Numbered from the stretch's first letter, positions 1 through 5,937 are shown. The stretch is DNA of 8,448 nucleotides from G020353115 sp964389685 (GCA_964389685.1 CAYMFM010000116.1:1-8448); one strand, 5' to 3'. The notes: a model not told the origin generated them from the letters alone. Translations and numbers: made by a program.

Positions 1-845
1 CGGGTATCTGCCAGAAGAATATGTTTTGCCGGCGGATTCAGCGGTCTCTCCTCTCCAAAGTGCTCCTTTCGTTTAGCCTGCAGGATGCGGACCCCAACAG
101 AATCTACGGCTACCGGATCGAAACCGACCAGCAATCCCTTGTATTCCCAGGTAAACTCCTTATTGAAGTGATGTCTTCCAACTCCATGAAAAAGAGGATT
201 TAACATAACAAGAATATTCAACCTGGTTTTGCCTTCCACCACGGGTAATCTCCAGAGCGTGGCAAGATCAGCACAGGAATCGCCATGGAGTGATGATGGA
301 TTTGGAATAAACATGATGTAGTTCTTCAGCAGGGATCCCACGCCAGACCAGGCGTGTGTTCGTAGCGGTCGGGTATTGATCAGTGCAGTACTGTTCTGAA
401 AGATCGGATCATTGATAATGCCCCTGTCCTTGATGCCGATGTTTTTTTCCTCCACTCCCACATCCATAACACGCTGCTTTATAGCCTGTTCGAGTTCGGG
501 AGGAGTAGGCATGTAGGACCAAACATTCGATTTTATTCCAACGATATCATCCGGTTTTATCAGTTTTTTCCAGGCATCCAGATAATCTTTTTCATCCGTT
601 AATGCCATAACTGCCTGATCCAGCATGGATTGAATTTTACCCGGGAAGGGTTTATTGTACCCTGTCAACAGATCCTTATCACGGATCAGTATAACCCGTG
701 TCTTCTCTCCGGCCCCTGTTTCAGGAAATGCGGAAGAGAGGGCTTCTGCTGTCTGTCCCGATCGGGAAAAATAGAGAAACCCACCAATGGAGGCAAGGGC
801 ACTTCTCTTAAGAAGCGTTCGTCTTGTTATCGGTTTCCGGTTCAT
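1..845 (-). CDS. DUF362 domain protein with Tat-like leader (C-terminus outside window)
   Basis: The reading frame is open from an ATG at 845 to the window edge, giving 281 visible residues, so the C-terminus is missing. The N-terminus MNRKPITRRTLLKRSALAS carries a twin-arginine-like motif (TRRTLLK, residues 7-13) followed by a short hydrophobic stretch, which suggests folded export by the Tat system. The body reads as a DUF362 family protein: IVGIKSNVW at 101-109, RTHAWSGVGSLLKN at 162-175, HGDSCADLATLW at 187-198, LFHGVGRHHFN at 218-228 and FDPVAVDSVG at 242-251. The biochemical role of DUF362 is not established. Some members carry ferredoxin-type cysteines, but I see only one cysteine (191) in the visible part, so no Fe-S cluster is supported. 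It lies 24 bases behind the DUF6599-type gene and is probably cotranscribed with it. No Shine-Dalgarno is visible. The family call is confident; the function is unknown. Confidence 0.85.
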   Translation of the reverse strand, partial: MNRKPITRRTLLKRSALASIGGFLYFSRSGQTAEALSSAFPETGAGEKTRVILIRDKDLLTGYNKPFPGKIQSMLDQAVMALTDEKDYLDAWKKLIKPDDIVGIKSNVWSYMPTPPELEQAIKQRVMDVGVEEKNIGIKDRGIINDPIFQNSTALINTRPLRTHAWSGVGSLLKNYIMFIPNPSSLHGDSCADLATLWRLPVVEGKTRLNILVMLNPLFHGVGRHHFNKEFTWEYKGLLVGFDPVAVDSVGVRILQAKRKEHFGEERPLNPPAKHILLADT

Positions 846-869
846 GATGGATCGGTATTAATGTTATTA

Positions 870-1787
870 TCAATCTTTTGCAGATAAATAGGTATTCTGT
901 GCCCTGTCGAGCAATGTTTCAACCGCTTCTTTTGTGTCGCCATTGAACACACAGATTAACAGCTCCTGGTCAACGCGACTACCTGTCCATTTCCCATCCT
1001 CCAGTTCAACAGCCTGTTTATCCTCCAGTTCAGGTGCGTATTGATGCAAAAAATTCCGGTAGGCTTCACTGGCTTTATCTGCATTCTCATAGTGGATCAA
1101 CAGGAGGTAATAGCGTGCATCCGGTGGTCCGTATTTTGCCAGTACCGCATCGGTTTTGTCATCGATGTTTAAAAAATTATCATCAGAAATATAGTAAAAT
1201 GCATTTACCCAGACATAGTGGTGAAAGTAAAAAACACTTTCCGGAGCCAGGTCTTCTTCCGGTATCCAGCTCACTATTTCCGGCAATTCTCCCTCCTCTT
1301 TTATTTTTTTTTCAATTTTATGAGCCATTGTTTCCATCGCTTTCTCTGTCATGGAGGTTTGGTAATCACAAACGATGGAAACATAGTAGGGGCCCTTCCA
1401 GAACAGGATCGCTCCCCGATAGATTTGACAGCCCTGTCCATAGGTATCATCCAGCTGTTCGCGTCCGTGACAATGTAAGCCAAATGCATTTTTCGGTTCT
1501 ACCATATCAAAGATATCAACCTGGATATCCGGTTGCCCTGATCTTCTGTAGGTCCGGCTGATAACCCGTTCAAATCCATAGGATATGAAAAGTTCAGCCC
1601 CTCCGTCTATGTAATCATACAGGGTCTCCGGATAATAGTAACGGTCCTGGCCCAAGGCCTCCCACTCGTTGATTGCTTTGGGTAAAAAATCGCTGAGAAT
1701 TTGTGCTGAAGTGGTCATGATCGGAATGAAAAATAATAGAATAATGAAACGAACTACTTTGCTGGATGGGATTATACGGTTCATCAT
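870..1787 (-). CDS. exported DUF6599-type protein
   Basis: This is a secreted protein of about 305 residues. I chose the tandem ATGs at 1787/1784 because they give a good Sec signal peptide, MNRIIPSSKVVRF followed by a hydrophobic core and TTSAQ, with the Gln after Ala that is common at Bacteroidota cleavage sites. The same frame is open 48 codons further up to an ATG at 1931, but that extension has no sensible leader. The key visible motif is LYDYIDGGAELFISYGF (residues 55-71 from the second Met), which I associate with DUF6599. A later region (PDARYYLLLIHYENADKASEAYRNF) looks like an alpha/beta fold. No catalytic motif is evident. The gene follows msrA by about 160 bases and precedes the DUF362 gene by 24 bases. 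A weak -7-like element (TATTTTTA on the minus strand, 1876-1883) lies upstream; if real, it rules out the longer start. Function unknown; a partner role with the DUF362 protein is inferred from adjacency. Confidence 0.75.
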   Translation of the reverse strand: MMNRIIPSSKVVRFIILLFFIPIMTTSAQILSDFLPKAINEWEALGQDRYYYPETLYDYIDGGAELFISYGFERVISRTYRRSGQPDIQVDIFDMVEPKNAFGLHCHGREQLDDTYGQGCQIYRGAILFWKGPYYVSIVCDYQTSMTEKAMETMAHKIEKKIKEEGELPEIVSWIPEEDLAPESVFYFHHYVWVNAFYYISDDNFLNIDDKTDAVLAKYGPPDARYYLLLIHYENADKASEAYRNFLHQYAPELEDKQAVELEDGKWTGSRVDQELLICVFNGDTKEAVETLLDRAQNTYLSAKD

Positions 1788-1946
1788 ACGGACTTCAATG
1801 GCTAACGGTAACGGAACAAGAATTACTATAAACATGCCAGGACAATACCCGGTACGGGTGGCGTTGAGACACGCATAAAAATAAGAAAAAAAACAACAAG
1901 GCAGCAGATTAATGGATAAAGAGTACCACATGAAATTCGCAGGTCG

Positions 1947-2588
1947 TCACCGGATGATCTCTTTGAACTGTTTCCTGAGCTTTTTCACCTTTGGATCAAT
2001 GTTGAACTGACAGTAGGGTTGATTGGGGTTCTGATTGAAATAGTCCTGGTGATACTCTTCGGCAGGATAAAACTGCTCAAATGCTGTTATCTCCGTAACC
2101 AGTGGTTTTTTATAGAGTCCGGATCGGTCGGTCTCCCTTTTCGATTCTTCTGCCAGTTTACGCTGTTCCTCATTATGATAGAAGATGACGGAACGGTATT
2201 GGGTTCCCACATCGGCTCCCTGCCGGTTGAACGTGGTCGGATCATGGGTCCGCCAGAAAACGTTTAGTAATTCCTTATAGGAGATAATCTCCGGATCGAA
2301 GTATATCTGGCAAACTTCGGCATGACCGGTATTCCCGGTACACACCTCAGCATAGGTTGGATTCTTCACCCGTCCACCCGAATATCCCGAAACCACATCA
2401 GTTACCCCTTTGATGTCCTGGAAAATTGCTTCAACACACCAGAAACACCCTGCACCAAATGTAGCAATGTCCTGGGTTTTTTTCTCTGTCATCAACATAT
2501 TTTCAATGTTTTTTTGCTCTGTAAAATCGTTTCCCTGACTGGCTGAAGATAGGGCTATCATAACGATTGCCAGTATTGTTTTTATCAT
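1947..2588 (-). CDS. msrA: peptide-methionine (S)-S-oxide reductase MsrA, exported form
   Basis: MsrA reduces the S-epimer of methionine sulfoxide in proteins back to methionine. The 213-residue product has the catalytic motif GCFWC with the nucleophile at Cys48, followed by GYSGG (69-73), PTYAEVCTGNTGHAE (78-91, binding pocket), FWRTHDPTTFNRQGADVGTQYRS (111-133) and EEYHQDYF (177-184). The C-terminal NQPYC (Cys193) supplies a likely resolving cysteine. There is no fused MsrB domain. The ATG at 2588 adds a Sec signal-like leader (MIKTILAIVMIALSSASQGND), so the enzyme probably works in the periplasm and repairs oxidised envelope proteins. A cytosolic start at Met31 or Met33 is conceivable but would discard a well-formed leader. 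No Shine-Dalgarno is seen. The upstream gene is the glycine-zipper protein (108-base gap) and downstream is the DUF6599/DUF362 pair. The family call is very secure; the location is inferred. Confidence 0.96.
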   Translation of the reverse strand: MIKTILAIVMIALSSASQGNDFTEQKNIENMLMTEKKTQDIATFGAGCFWCVEAIFQDIKGVTDVVSGYSGGRVKNPTYAEVCTGNTGHAEVCQIYFDPEIISYKELLNVFWRTHDPTTFNRQGADVGTQYRSVIFYHNEEQRKLAEESKRETDRSGLYKKPLVTEITAFEQFYPAEEYHQDYFNQNPNQPYCQFNIDPKVKKLRKQFKEIIR

Positions 2589-2696
2589 TTTGATTTCTTT
2601 TCATTAATACAACAAAATAACACAAAGTGAATTGATTTTGTTCACACTCCATCGTAAAAATAGTATCTAAATAAGGGATGTCGGATTATGGAAGGT

Positions 2697-2981
2697 TTAC
2701 CTGGCAAAAAGGAGGTAAAGAAAGCTTGCCAGGGCTATTACTGAGATAATGATGATGATCACTGTTTTCCTGGTATCGGTTTTTTCGTCCTTTTCACTGT
2801 CTATTTCCCGGTTTTTACTTTCCAGTGCTGCACCAATACTCACACCAATTCCTGCTCCAATAGCAATCCCAATGGCAACCTGATCCATGGCGATACCAAT
2901 GGCAATTCCGCAGGCCATCCCAATGGCAATGCCGATTCCCATGCCTGTACCTTTCCGGATATTATCGTCTTTCCGCTGCAT
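2697..2981 (-). CDS. small glycine-zipper membrane protein
   Basis: A 94-residue protein in three parts. Residues 1-10 are charged. Residues 11-52 are almost entirely Gly/Ile/Ala with recurrent GIAIG and GIG units, a glycine-zipper arrangement that packs helices tightly in membranes. Residues 54-72 are a Lys/Glu/Asp-rich linker, and 73-92 (VIIIIISVIALASFLYLLF) form a clear transmembrane segment. Similar short Gly-Ile proteins are known as hypotheticals in bacteria and archaea, but I know of no assigned function. The ATG at 2981 is preceded within about 30 bases by a plausible Bacteroidota promoter. A frame on the opposite strand through the Gly-rich part is a mirror of its repetitive codons. 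It is divergent from the SDR gene. Other possibilities are a small pore, a toxin-like membrane peptide or a membrane-stress protein; none is supported beyond composition. Confidence 0.75.
   Translation of the reverse strand: MQRKDDNIRKGTGMGIGIAIGMACGIAIGIAMDQVAIGIAIGAGIGVSIGAALESKNREIDSEKDEKTDTRKTVIIIIISVIALASFLYLLFAR
2869..2929. repeat. in-frame decamer repeat within the glycine-zipper gene
   Basis: The decamer CCAATGGCAA (plus strand) occurs exactly at 2869-2878, 2896-2905 and 2920-2929, at offsets of 27 and 24 bases. Both offsets are multiples of three. On the coding strand each copy encodes part of an Ile-Ala-Ile-Gly unit. The repeat is therefore the nucleotide trace of the repeated peptide and could allow copy-number slippage without a frameshift. 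Confidence 0.7.
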
Positions 2982-3005
2982 GGATGCAGAACAATTAAAT
3001 CATTT

Positions 3006-3037
3006 TAAAGGTAGGATAAAATCTTTGAATAGAAAAA
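3006..3037 (-). promoter_or_regulatory. candidate promoter for the glycine-zipper gene
   Basis: On the minus strand TACCTTTA (3013-3006) matches the Bacteroidota -7 consensus TAnnTTTG at all but the last base. A T-run (3037-3034) lies 20 bases upstream in the -33 position, which is weak compared with TTTG. A start near 2999 would leave about 18 bases of leader before the ATG at 2981. This was found by eye only. Confidence 0.35.
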
Positions 3038-3066
3038 CAGACCCGTTACACAAAAAAAGTCAGATA

Positions 3067-3101
3067 TTGTTGTGAAAATTAGAAAATATCAGTTACCATT
3101 G
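3067..3101 (+). promoter_or_regulatory. candidate promoter for the SDR/5-alpha-reductase operon
   Basis: TTGTTG at 3067-3072 could serve as the -33 element. It is separated by 21 bases from TACCATTG at 3094-3101, which differs from the TAnnTTTG -7 consensus at one position. Transcription would start near 3108, giving a leader of about 45 bases. The spacing fits the sigma-ABfr promoter type. Confidence 0.4.
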
Positions 3102-3154
3102 AAATCCCGATTAATTGGAGGTACCAGTTTTTACAGATTAACATGGGGCATACT

Positions 3155-4132
3155 ATGAAGGTTGCGGTTACCGGAGCCAGCGGACACATTGGATCGAACC
3201 TGGTCAGGGAACTGATCAGGAAAGGGCATCAGGTACGGGTTTTATATCATAATGATAACCGTGGTTTTGAGGGATTACCAGTGGAAGCAATACCGGGTAG
3301 CATGAATGATCAGGATGCCCTGACACGACTCGTAACCGGTACGGATATTGTTTTTCATCTCGCTGCACAGATCTCCATTAACGGCAAGAACGACAAACGT
3401 TTGCTGGATAAAAACATCGAAGGTACACGGAATATTATAGAGGCGATCCGTCGTTCCGGAAACATGCGGTTGATTCATTTCAGTTCCATACATGCCCTCG
3501 AACACGAACCGCTCGATCAGGTTCTGGATGAAAACCGGCCTCTTGCACTGACAGACCCAATCTATTATACTCAAAGCAAAGCATACAGTGAACAAATTGT
3601 ACTTGAAGCAGTTACGAATGGACTGGATGCTGTTATCCTGAATCCCACGGCAGTCATCGGACCATTCGATTTTAAACCCTCTCTTTTGGGTCAGGCAATT
3701 GTTCGTTTTTACAAAGGAAGACTACCCGCGCTTATCCCTGGAGGTTATGACTGGGTCGATGTGCGGGATGTTGTTCAGGCTGCGATCAATGCAACGACAA
3801 AGGGAAAGGCCGGTAAACGCTACATCTTGTCCGGGCAATGGAAAACCATCAAAACACTGGGTCAGGAAGTAAATTATCTCGGAGGCAACAAAATTCCTTG
3901 CATTCGGGTTCCATTCTGGCTGGCTGTAGCGGCTGTACCCCTATTCAGGTTGCTGGCCTGGCTTTCAGGAAGGATTCCGTTATACACCTATGAATCGCTG
4001 CACATCATCAAAAACGGGAATCCGACCATCAGCAGTTCGCTGGCGCGGAATGAGCTTAATTACCAGCCCAGACCCTTCGAGGAAACCGTCAGGGATACTG
4101 TTGCATGGTACAGGGAGTGCGGATATATCTAG
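3155..4132 (+). CDS. extended SDR (NAD-dependent epimerase/dehydratase, DFR/3beta-HSD/HpnA-like)
   Basis: An oxidoreductase of about 325 residues of the extended short-chain dehydrogenase type. It opens with a beta strand and the nucleotide-binding motif TGASGHIG (residues 6-13), then a conserved DIVFHLAA strand, HFSS (108-111), and the catalytic pair Tyr138/Lys142 in YTQSK. NPTAVIGPFDFKPS and the WVDVRDV segment are typical of dihydroflavonol-reductase, 3beta-hydroxysteroid dehydrogenase and hopanoid-associated HpnA relatives. The C-terminus has a hydrophobic stretch (VPFWLAVAAVPLFRLLAWL) that may touch the membrane. I start at the ATG at 3155 because MKVAVTGASG is the standard family N-terminus; an in-frame ATG lies at 3143. 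A 14-base gap to the 5-alpha-reductase start marks a tight operon. NAD(P)H dependence and a redox or epimerase reaction follow from the family. The substrate is unknown; a 3-hydroxy/3-keto steroid or isoprenoid is inferred only from the neighbour. Confidence 0.88.
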   Translation: MKVAVTGASGHIGSNLVRELIRKGHQVRVLYHNDNRGFEGLPVEAIPGSMNDQDALTRLVTGTDIVFHLAAQISINGKNDKRLLDKNIEGTRNIIEAIRRSGNMRLIHFSSIHALEHEPLDQVLDENRPLALTDPIYYTQSKAYSEQIVLEAVTNGLDAVILNPTAVIGPFDFKPSLLGQAIVRFYKGRLPALIPGGYDWVDVRDVVQAAINATTKGKAGKRYILSGQWKTIKTLGQEVNYLGGNKIPCIRVPFWLAVAAVPLFRLLAWLSGRIPLYTYESLHIIKNGNPTISSSLARNELNYQPRPFEETVRDTVAWYRECGYI

Positions 4133-4146
4133 TTCTGGGAGTTGCT

Positions 4147-4905
4147 ATGGAGAACAACCGGTTTGAATTATTTAATATTATCTGGATCGCTTTTGCCCTG
4201 ATCATGTTTCCCATCCTTCTGAAAACAACAGTGCCCTATGGAAGGCATACCAAAAAGGATTGGGGAATGACCGTTCCAAACAGGCTCGGATGGATTATCA
4301 TGGAGCTTCCTGCCTTGCTTTTCTTTGCCTATTTTTTCTGCAATTCGCCAGCAACAGAACGGGGTATAAGCTGGATATTTCTCCTGCTGTGGGGGTTTCA
4401 TTATCTGAATCGGTCTCTCATATTCCCCTTGAGGATCAGGACAACCGGGAAAGCAATGCCGGTTGTGATCATGACACTGGCCATATTTTTCAACCTGGTG
4501 AACGGATACCTCAACGGCTACTATCTCGGTACCGTAAAACCCCTCTACCCCACTTCCTGGCTCTGGGATATCCGGTTTATCCTGGGAATAATACTGTTTA
4601 TCGGGGGATTGGTGATTAACTGGTTGTCCGACAAAATGCTGATTGAACTCCGGAAAGACTCCCGGAATGGGTATTCCATTCCCCGGGGATTCCTGTTCAA
4701 CTACATTTCCTGTCCCAATTTCTTTGGAGAGATCATCGAATGGACCGGTTTTGCCCTGATGACATGGAGTTTACCGGCTTTCGCTTTTGTAGTGTGGAGT
4801 TTTACAAACCTTGTTCCAAGAGCACTTGATCACCACCGCTGGTACCACCGGACATTTGAAACATACCCGAAAAGCCGGAAAGCAATCATTCCTTATATTC
4901 TGTAG
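4147..4905 (+). CDS. steroid 5-alpha-reductase family membrane protein
   Basis: A 252-residue polytopic membrane protein that reads clearly as 3-oxo-5-alpha-steroid 4-dehydrogenase family (SRD5A/DET2-like). Enzymes of this family use NADPH to reduce the delta-4 double bond of 3-ketosteroids or related enones. The C-terminal block from about 178 (PRGFLFNYISCPNFFGEIIEWTGFA, then TWSLPAFAF, then ALDHHRWYHRTFETYPKSRKAIIPYIL) is strikingly close to the vertebrate enzymes. Asn191, Glu195 and Glu198 correspond to human SRD5A2 Asn193, Glu197 and Glu200. Near the N-terminus are VPYGRHT (29-35) and MELP with Glu53, matching human Glu57, and Tyr86 matches human Tyr91. Several hydrophobic segments fit a seven-helix fold. 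I start at the ATG at 4147, which has GGGAG five bases upstream (4137-4141), rather than at an in-frame ATG at 4105 inside the preceding gene. Family is secure; bacterial substrates may be steroids, bile acids or other lipids. Confidence 0.92.
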   Translation: MENNRFELFNIIWIAFALIMFPILLKTTVPYGRHTKKDWGMTVPNRLGWIIMELPALLFFAYFFCNSPATERGISWIFLLLWGFHYLNRSLIFPLRIRTTGKAMPVVIMTLAIFFNLVNGYLNGYYLGTVKPLYPTSWLWDIRFILGIILFIGGLVINWLSDKMLIELRKDSRNGYSIPRGFLFNYISCPNFFGEIIEWTGFALMTWSLPAFAFVVWSFTNLVPRALDHHRWYHRTFETYPKSRKAIIPYIL

Positions 4906-4918
4906 TTCCGGGCTTTTT
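4870..4918 (+). terminator. hairpin terminator at the end of the reductase gene, possibly bidirectional
   Basis: AAAAGCCGGAA (4870-4880) can pair with TTCCGGGCTTTT (4906-4917) with one bulged base. It encloses a 25-base loop that holds the stop codon and is followed by a T-run on the plus strand. It sits in the 22-base convergent gap with the regulator gene, so it could also serve the minus strand. The long loop lowers confidence. Confidence 0.4.
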
Positions 4919-4927
4919 CAGAATCGC

Positions 4928-5407
4928 TTATTTTTCTTTTTTCACTTGATCATCCCATTTCATCACAATGCGCGGAACTTCTTTTTCAAGGAGATCGATC
5001 AGTTTTACTACCTCTTTCAGGCTCCTGATGTCCTCCCTTCCGGTACTACTTTGCAGCTCTATTACTTCCAGCAGCAGGGTCCGGATTGAATTGGCAAATC
5101 CGATTAACCCGGTGAGAATCTGTCTCCATTCCCCAATCCTGGATTTAAAATACCTCTTCCTGTCACCAGGAAGTGTAATGTAATCGATCTGTTGTGTTCC
5201 AAGCAACAGATTCAACCCAATGCTGACAGCGCTTTTGCTGACTTTTAAGTTATCGGTTATTTCATCAAACGTCAAATAGGGCTTTTCCGTTACCATAAGC
5301 AAGCCGATGATCCTGGCAGGGATGGGCTGATAACCGTATTTCTCCAGGAAAACACCGATTCTCTCAACAAGCTCAATCTTGCGTTCTTCTAATTTAGATT
5401 GTGTCAT
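4928..5407 (-). CDS. GbsR/MarR-type transcriptional regulator
   Basis: A 159-residue winged-helix regulator. Helices at 5-38 (RKIELVERIGVFLEKYGYQPIPARIIGLLMV) are followed by the helix-turn-helix, LTFDEITDNLKVSKSAVSIGLNLLL (45-69), with the recognition helix at about 56-69. A wing follows at about 72-90 (QQIDYITLPGDRKRYFKSR). The C-terminal helices 95-150 probably dimerise. The layout and the VSKSAVS segment are typical of the GbsR/MarR-like regulators common in Bacteroidota, often near efflux genes. I use the ATG at 5407: the frame is open to a TTG at 5425, but a consensus -7 element overlaps that position, so the longer form is unlikely. The gene is convergent with the reductase, so shared control is possible but not shown. 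Autoregulation is suggested by an inverted repeat in its promoter. The ligand is unknown. Confidence 0.85.
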   Translation of the reverse strand: MTQSKLEERKIELVERIGVFLEKYGYQPIPARIIGLLMVTEKPYLTFDEITDNLKVSKSAVSIGLNLLLGTQQIDYITLPGDRKRYFKSRIGEWRQILTGLIGFANSIRTLLLEVIELQSSTGREDIRSLKEVVKLIDLLEKEVPRIVMKWDDQVKKEK

Positions 5408-5422
5408 GGAAGTTCTTTTTCT

Positions 5423-5454
5423 CAAAAATAAAAAGTTTCTTTGGTTTAGTAAAA
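5423..5454 (-). promoter_or_regulatory. promoter of the GbsR-like gene
   Basis: On the minus strand TATTTTTG (5430-5423) is a full match to TAnnTTTG. The -33 position 20 bases upstream (5454-5451) reads TTTT, which is weak. Transcription would begin near 5416, leaving a leader of only about 9 bases before the ATG at 5407. Confidence 0.5.
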
Positions 5455-5461
5455 TTTAAAC
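5444..5461. promoter_or_regulatory. candidate operator (inverted repeat) of the GbsR-like regulator
   Basis: GTTTAG-TAAAAT-TTAAAC is an 18-base imperfect inverted repeat with five of six arm positions paired. It overlaps the -33 region of the regulator's own promoter. Its size and place fit a MarR-type dimer site and negative autoregulation. AT-richness makes chance symmetry quite possible. I did not see the same sequence upstream of the SDR gene. Confidence 0.3.
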
Positions 5462-5493
5462 TGATAAAGATCCTTTTCAGACTATGGAAAATG

Positions 5494-5519
5494 AAAAACC
5501 CGGAGAATCTCCGGGTTTT
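5494..5519 (-). terminator. intrinsic terminator of the coiled-coil gene
   Basis: A perfect 11-bp stem (AAAACCCGGAG at 5495-5505 with CTCCGGGTTTT at 5509-5519) has a 3-base loop. On the minus strand a run of five Ts, then CATTTT, follows the stem. It lies about 30 bases past the stop codon of the 73-residue gene, so it ends that transcript and insulates the regulator promoter from it. Confidence 0.85.
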
Positions 5520-5548
5520 GAGCATATTATAATGATCAGAAGGGTAAA

Positions 5549-5770
5549 TCAGGCATTCATTAGTCTTCTGATCTTCAGTACAGAGATTTCCCTGTAGATG
5601 TTTTCGATCTCCTGATCGATCTGTTCCAGTGTAGTTTGTATCTCTTCTGATTTTTCATCCACCTTTTCCGATCCGTTGGAAGGAGGAGTGGAACTCAACG
5701 AACGTTTCAGGTTTTCCAGTTCATTCAGGTGGATCTCCTGGTTTTGTATTAATGTATCCAGATTTTCCAT
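5549..5770 (-). CDS. small coiled-coil protein, unknown function
   Basis: A 73-residue acidic protein I do not recognise. Residues 1-25 (LIQNQEIHLNELENLKRSL) and about 36-68 (KVDEKSEEIQTTLEQIDQEIENIYREISVLKIRRL) have heptad-like spacing of Leu/Ile and should form two helices. A Ser/Pro/Gly-rich linker (STPPSNGS) separates them, so a helical hairpin or antiparallel coiled coil is likely. There is no signal peptide or membrane segment, so it is probably cytosolic. It has its own terminator (5494-5519) and about 210 bases of upstream non-coding DNA with structured AT-rich elements, so it appears to be an independent transcription unit. Coding status is supported by the strong terminator and the coherent helical composition. 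A partner-binding or scaffold role is speculation. Confidence 0.65.
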   Translation of the reverse strand: MENLDTLIQNQEIHLNELENLKRSLSSTPPSNGSEKVDEKSEEIQTTLEQIDQEIENIYREISVLKIRRLMNA

Positions 5771-5866
5771 CTTTTTCAGTTTTTTGGAGGCAGGATTGGT
5801 ACCTTCTCCCGAAATGGTTTGATAAACCTGCTTTGTGTTATTCTTCTCTATGTATAAAGACGTTTA

Positions 5867-5898
5867 AAAAGGTAAACCGTTACAAGAAATGAAAAAAA
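5867..5898 (-). promoter_or_regulatory. candidate promoter of the coiled-coil gene
   Basis: On the minus strand TACCTTTT (5874-5867) differs from TAnnTTTG only in the last base, with TTTT (5898-5895) 20 bases upstream. The layout resembles the candidate promoter of the glycine-zipper gene (TTTT, 20 bases, TACCTTTA). It would give a leader of about 90 bases. Confidence 0.3.
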
Positions 5899-5910
5899 AT
5901 TGAGGTTAAT

Positions 5911-5937
5911 ATTTAAAAAATGTTAAATAATCTTAAA
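5911..5937. other. three TTAAA motifs in exact 10-bp phase
   Basis: TTAAA starts at 5913, 5923 and 5933, exactly one helical turn apart, next to an 8-A run at 5892-5899. Such phasing can bend DNA or place a protein on one face of the helix. It lies upstream of the candidate promoter of the coiled-coil gene and downstream of the DUF4097 gene. It may also be chance in AT-rich DNA. Confidence 0.4.

Noticed and set aside
1034..1561. Long plus-strand open frame of 175 codons
   Set aside because: It lies wholly opposite the DUF6599-type gene, whose sequence has a clear family motif and signal peptide; the plus frame has no family resemblance.
1847..1859. Small hairpin ACCCG-GTA-CGGGT upstream of the DUF6599-type gene
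   Set aside because: The 5-bp stem has no T-run, and there is no sign of riboswitch or attenuator architecture.
1788..1931. 48-codon in-frame N-terminal extension of the DUF6599-type gene
   Set aside because: It has no signal peptide or recognisable domain and is Cys/aromatic-rich, whereas the internal start gives a good Sec leader.
2696..2719. 7-bp inverted repeat (TTTACCT/AGGTAAA) at the end of the glycine-zipper gene
   Set aside because: It is AT-rich with a 10-base loop and no T-run downstream on the minus strand; too weak to call a terminator.
2887..3075. Plus-strand frame rich in Met-Ala-Ile-Pro repeats
   Set aside because: It is the antisense reading of the Gly-Ile repeat of the glycine-zipper gene; the repeat pattern is explained by that gene.
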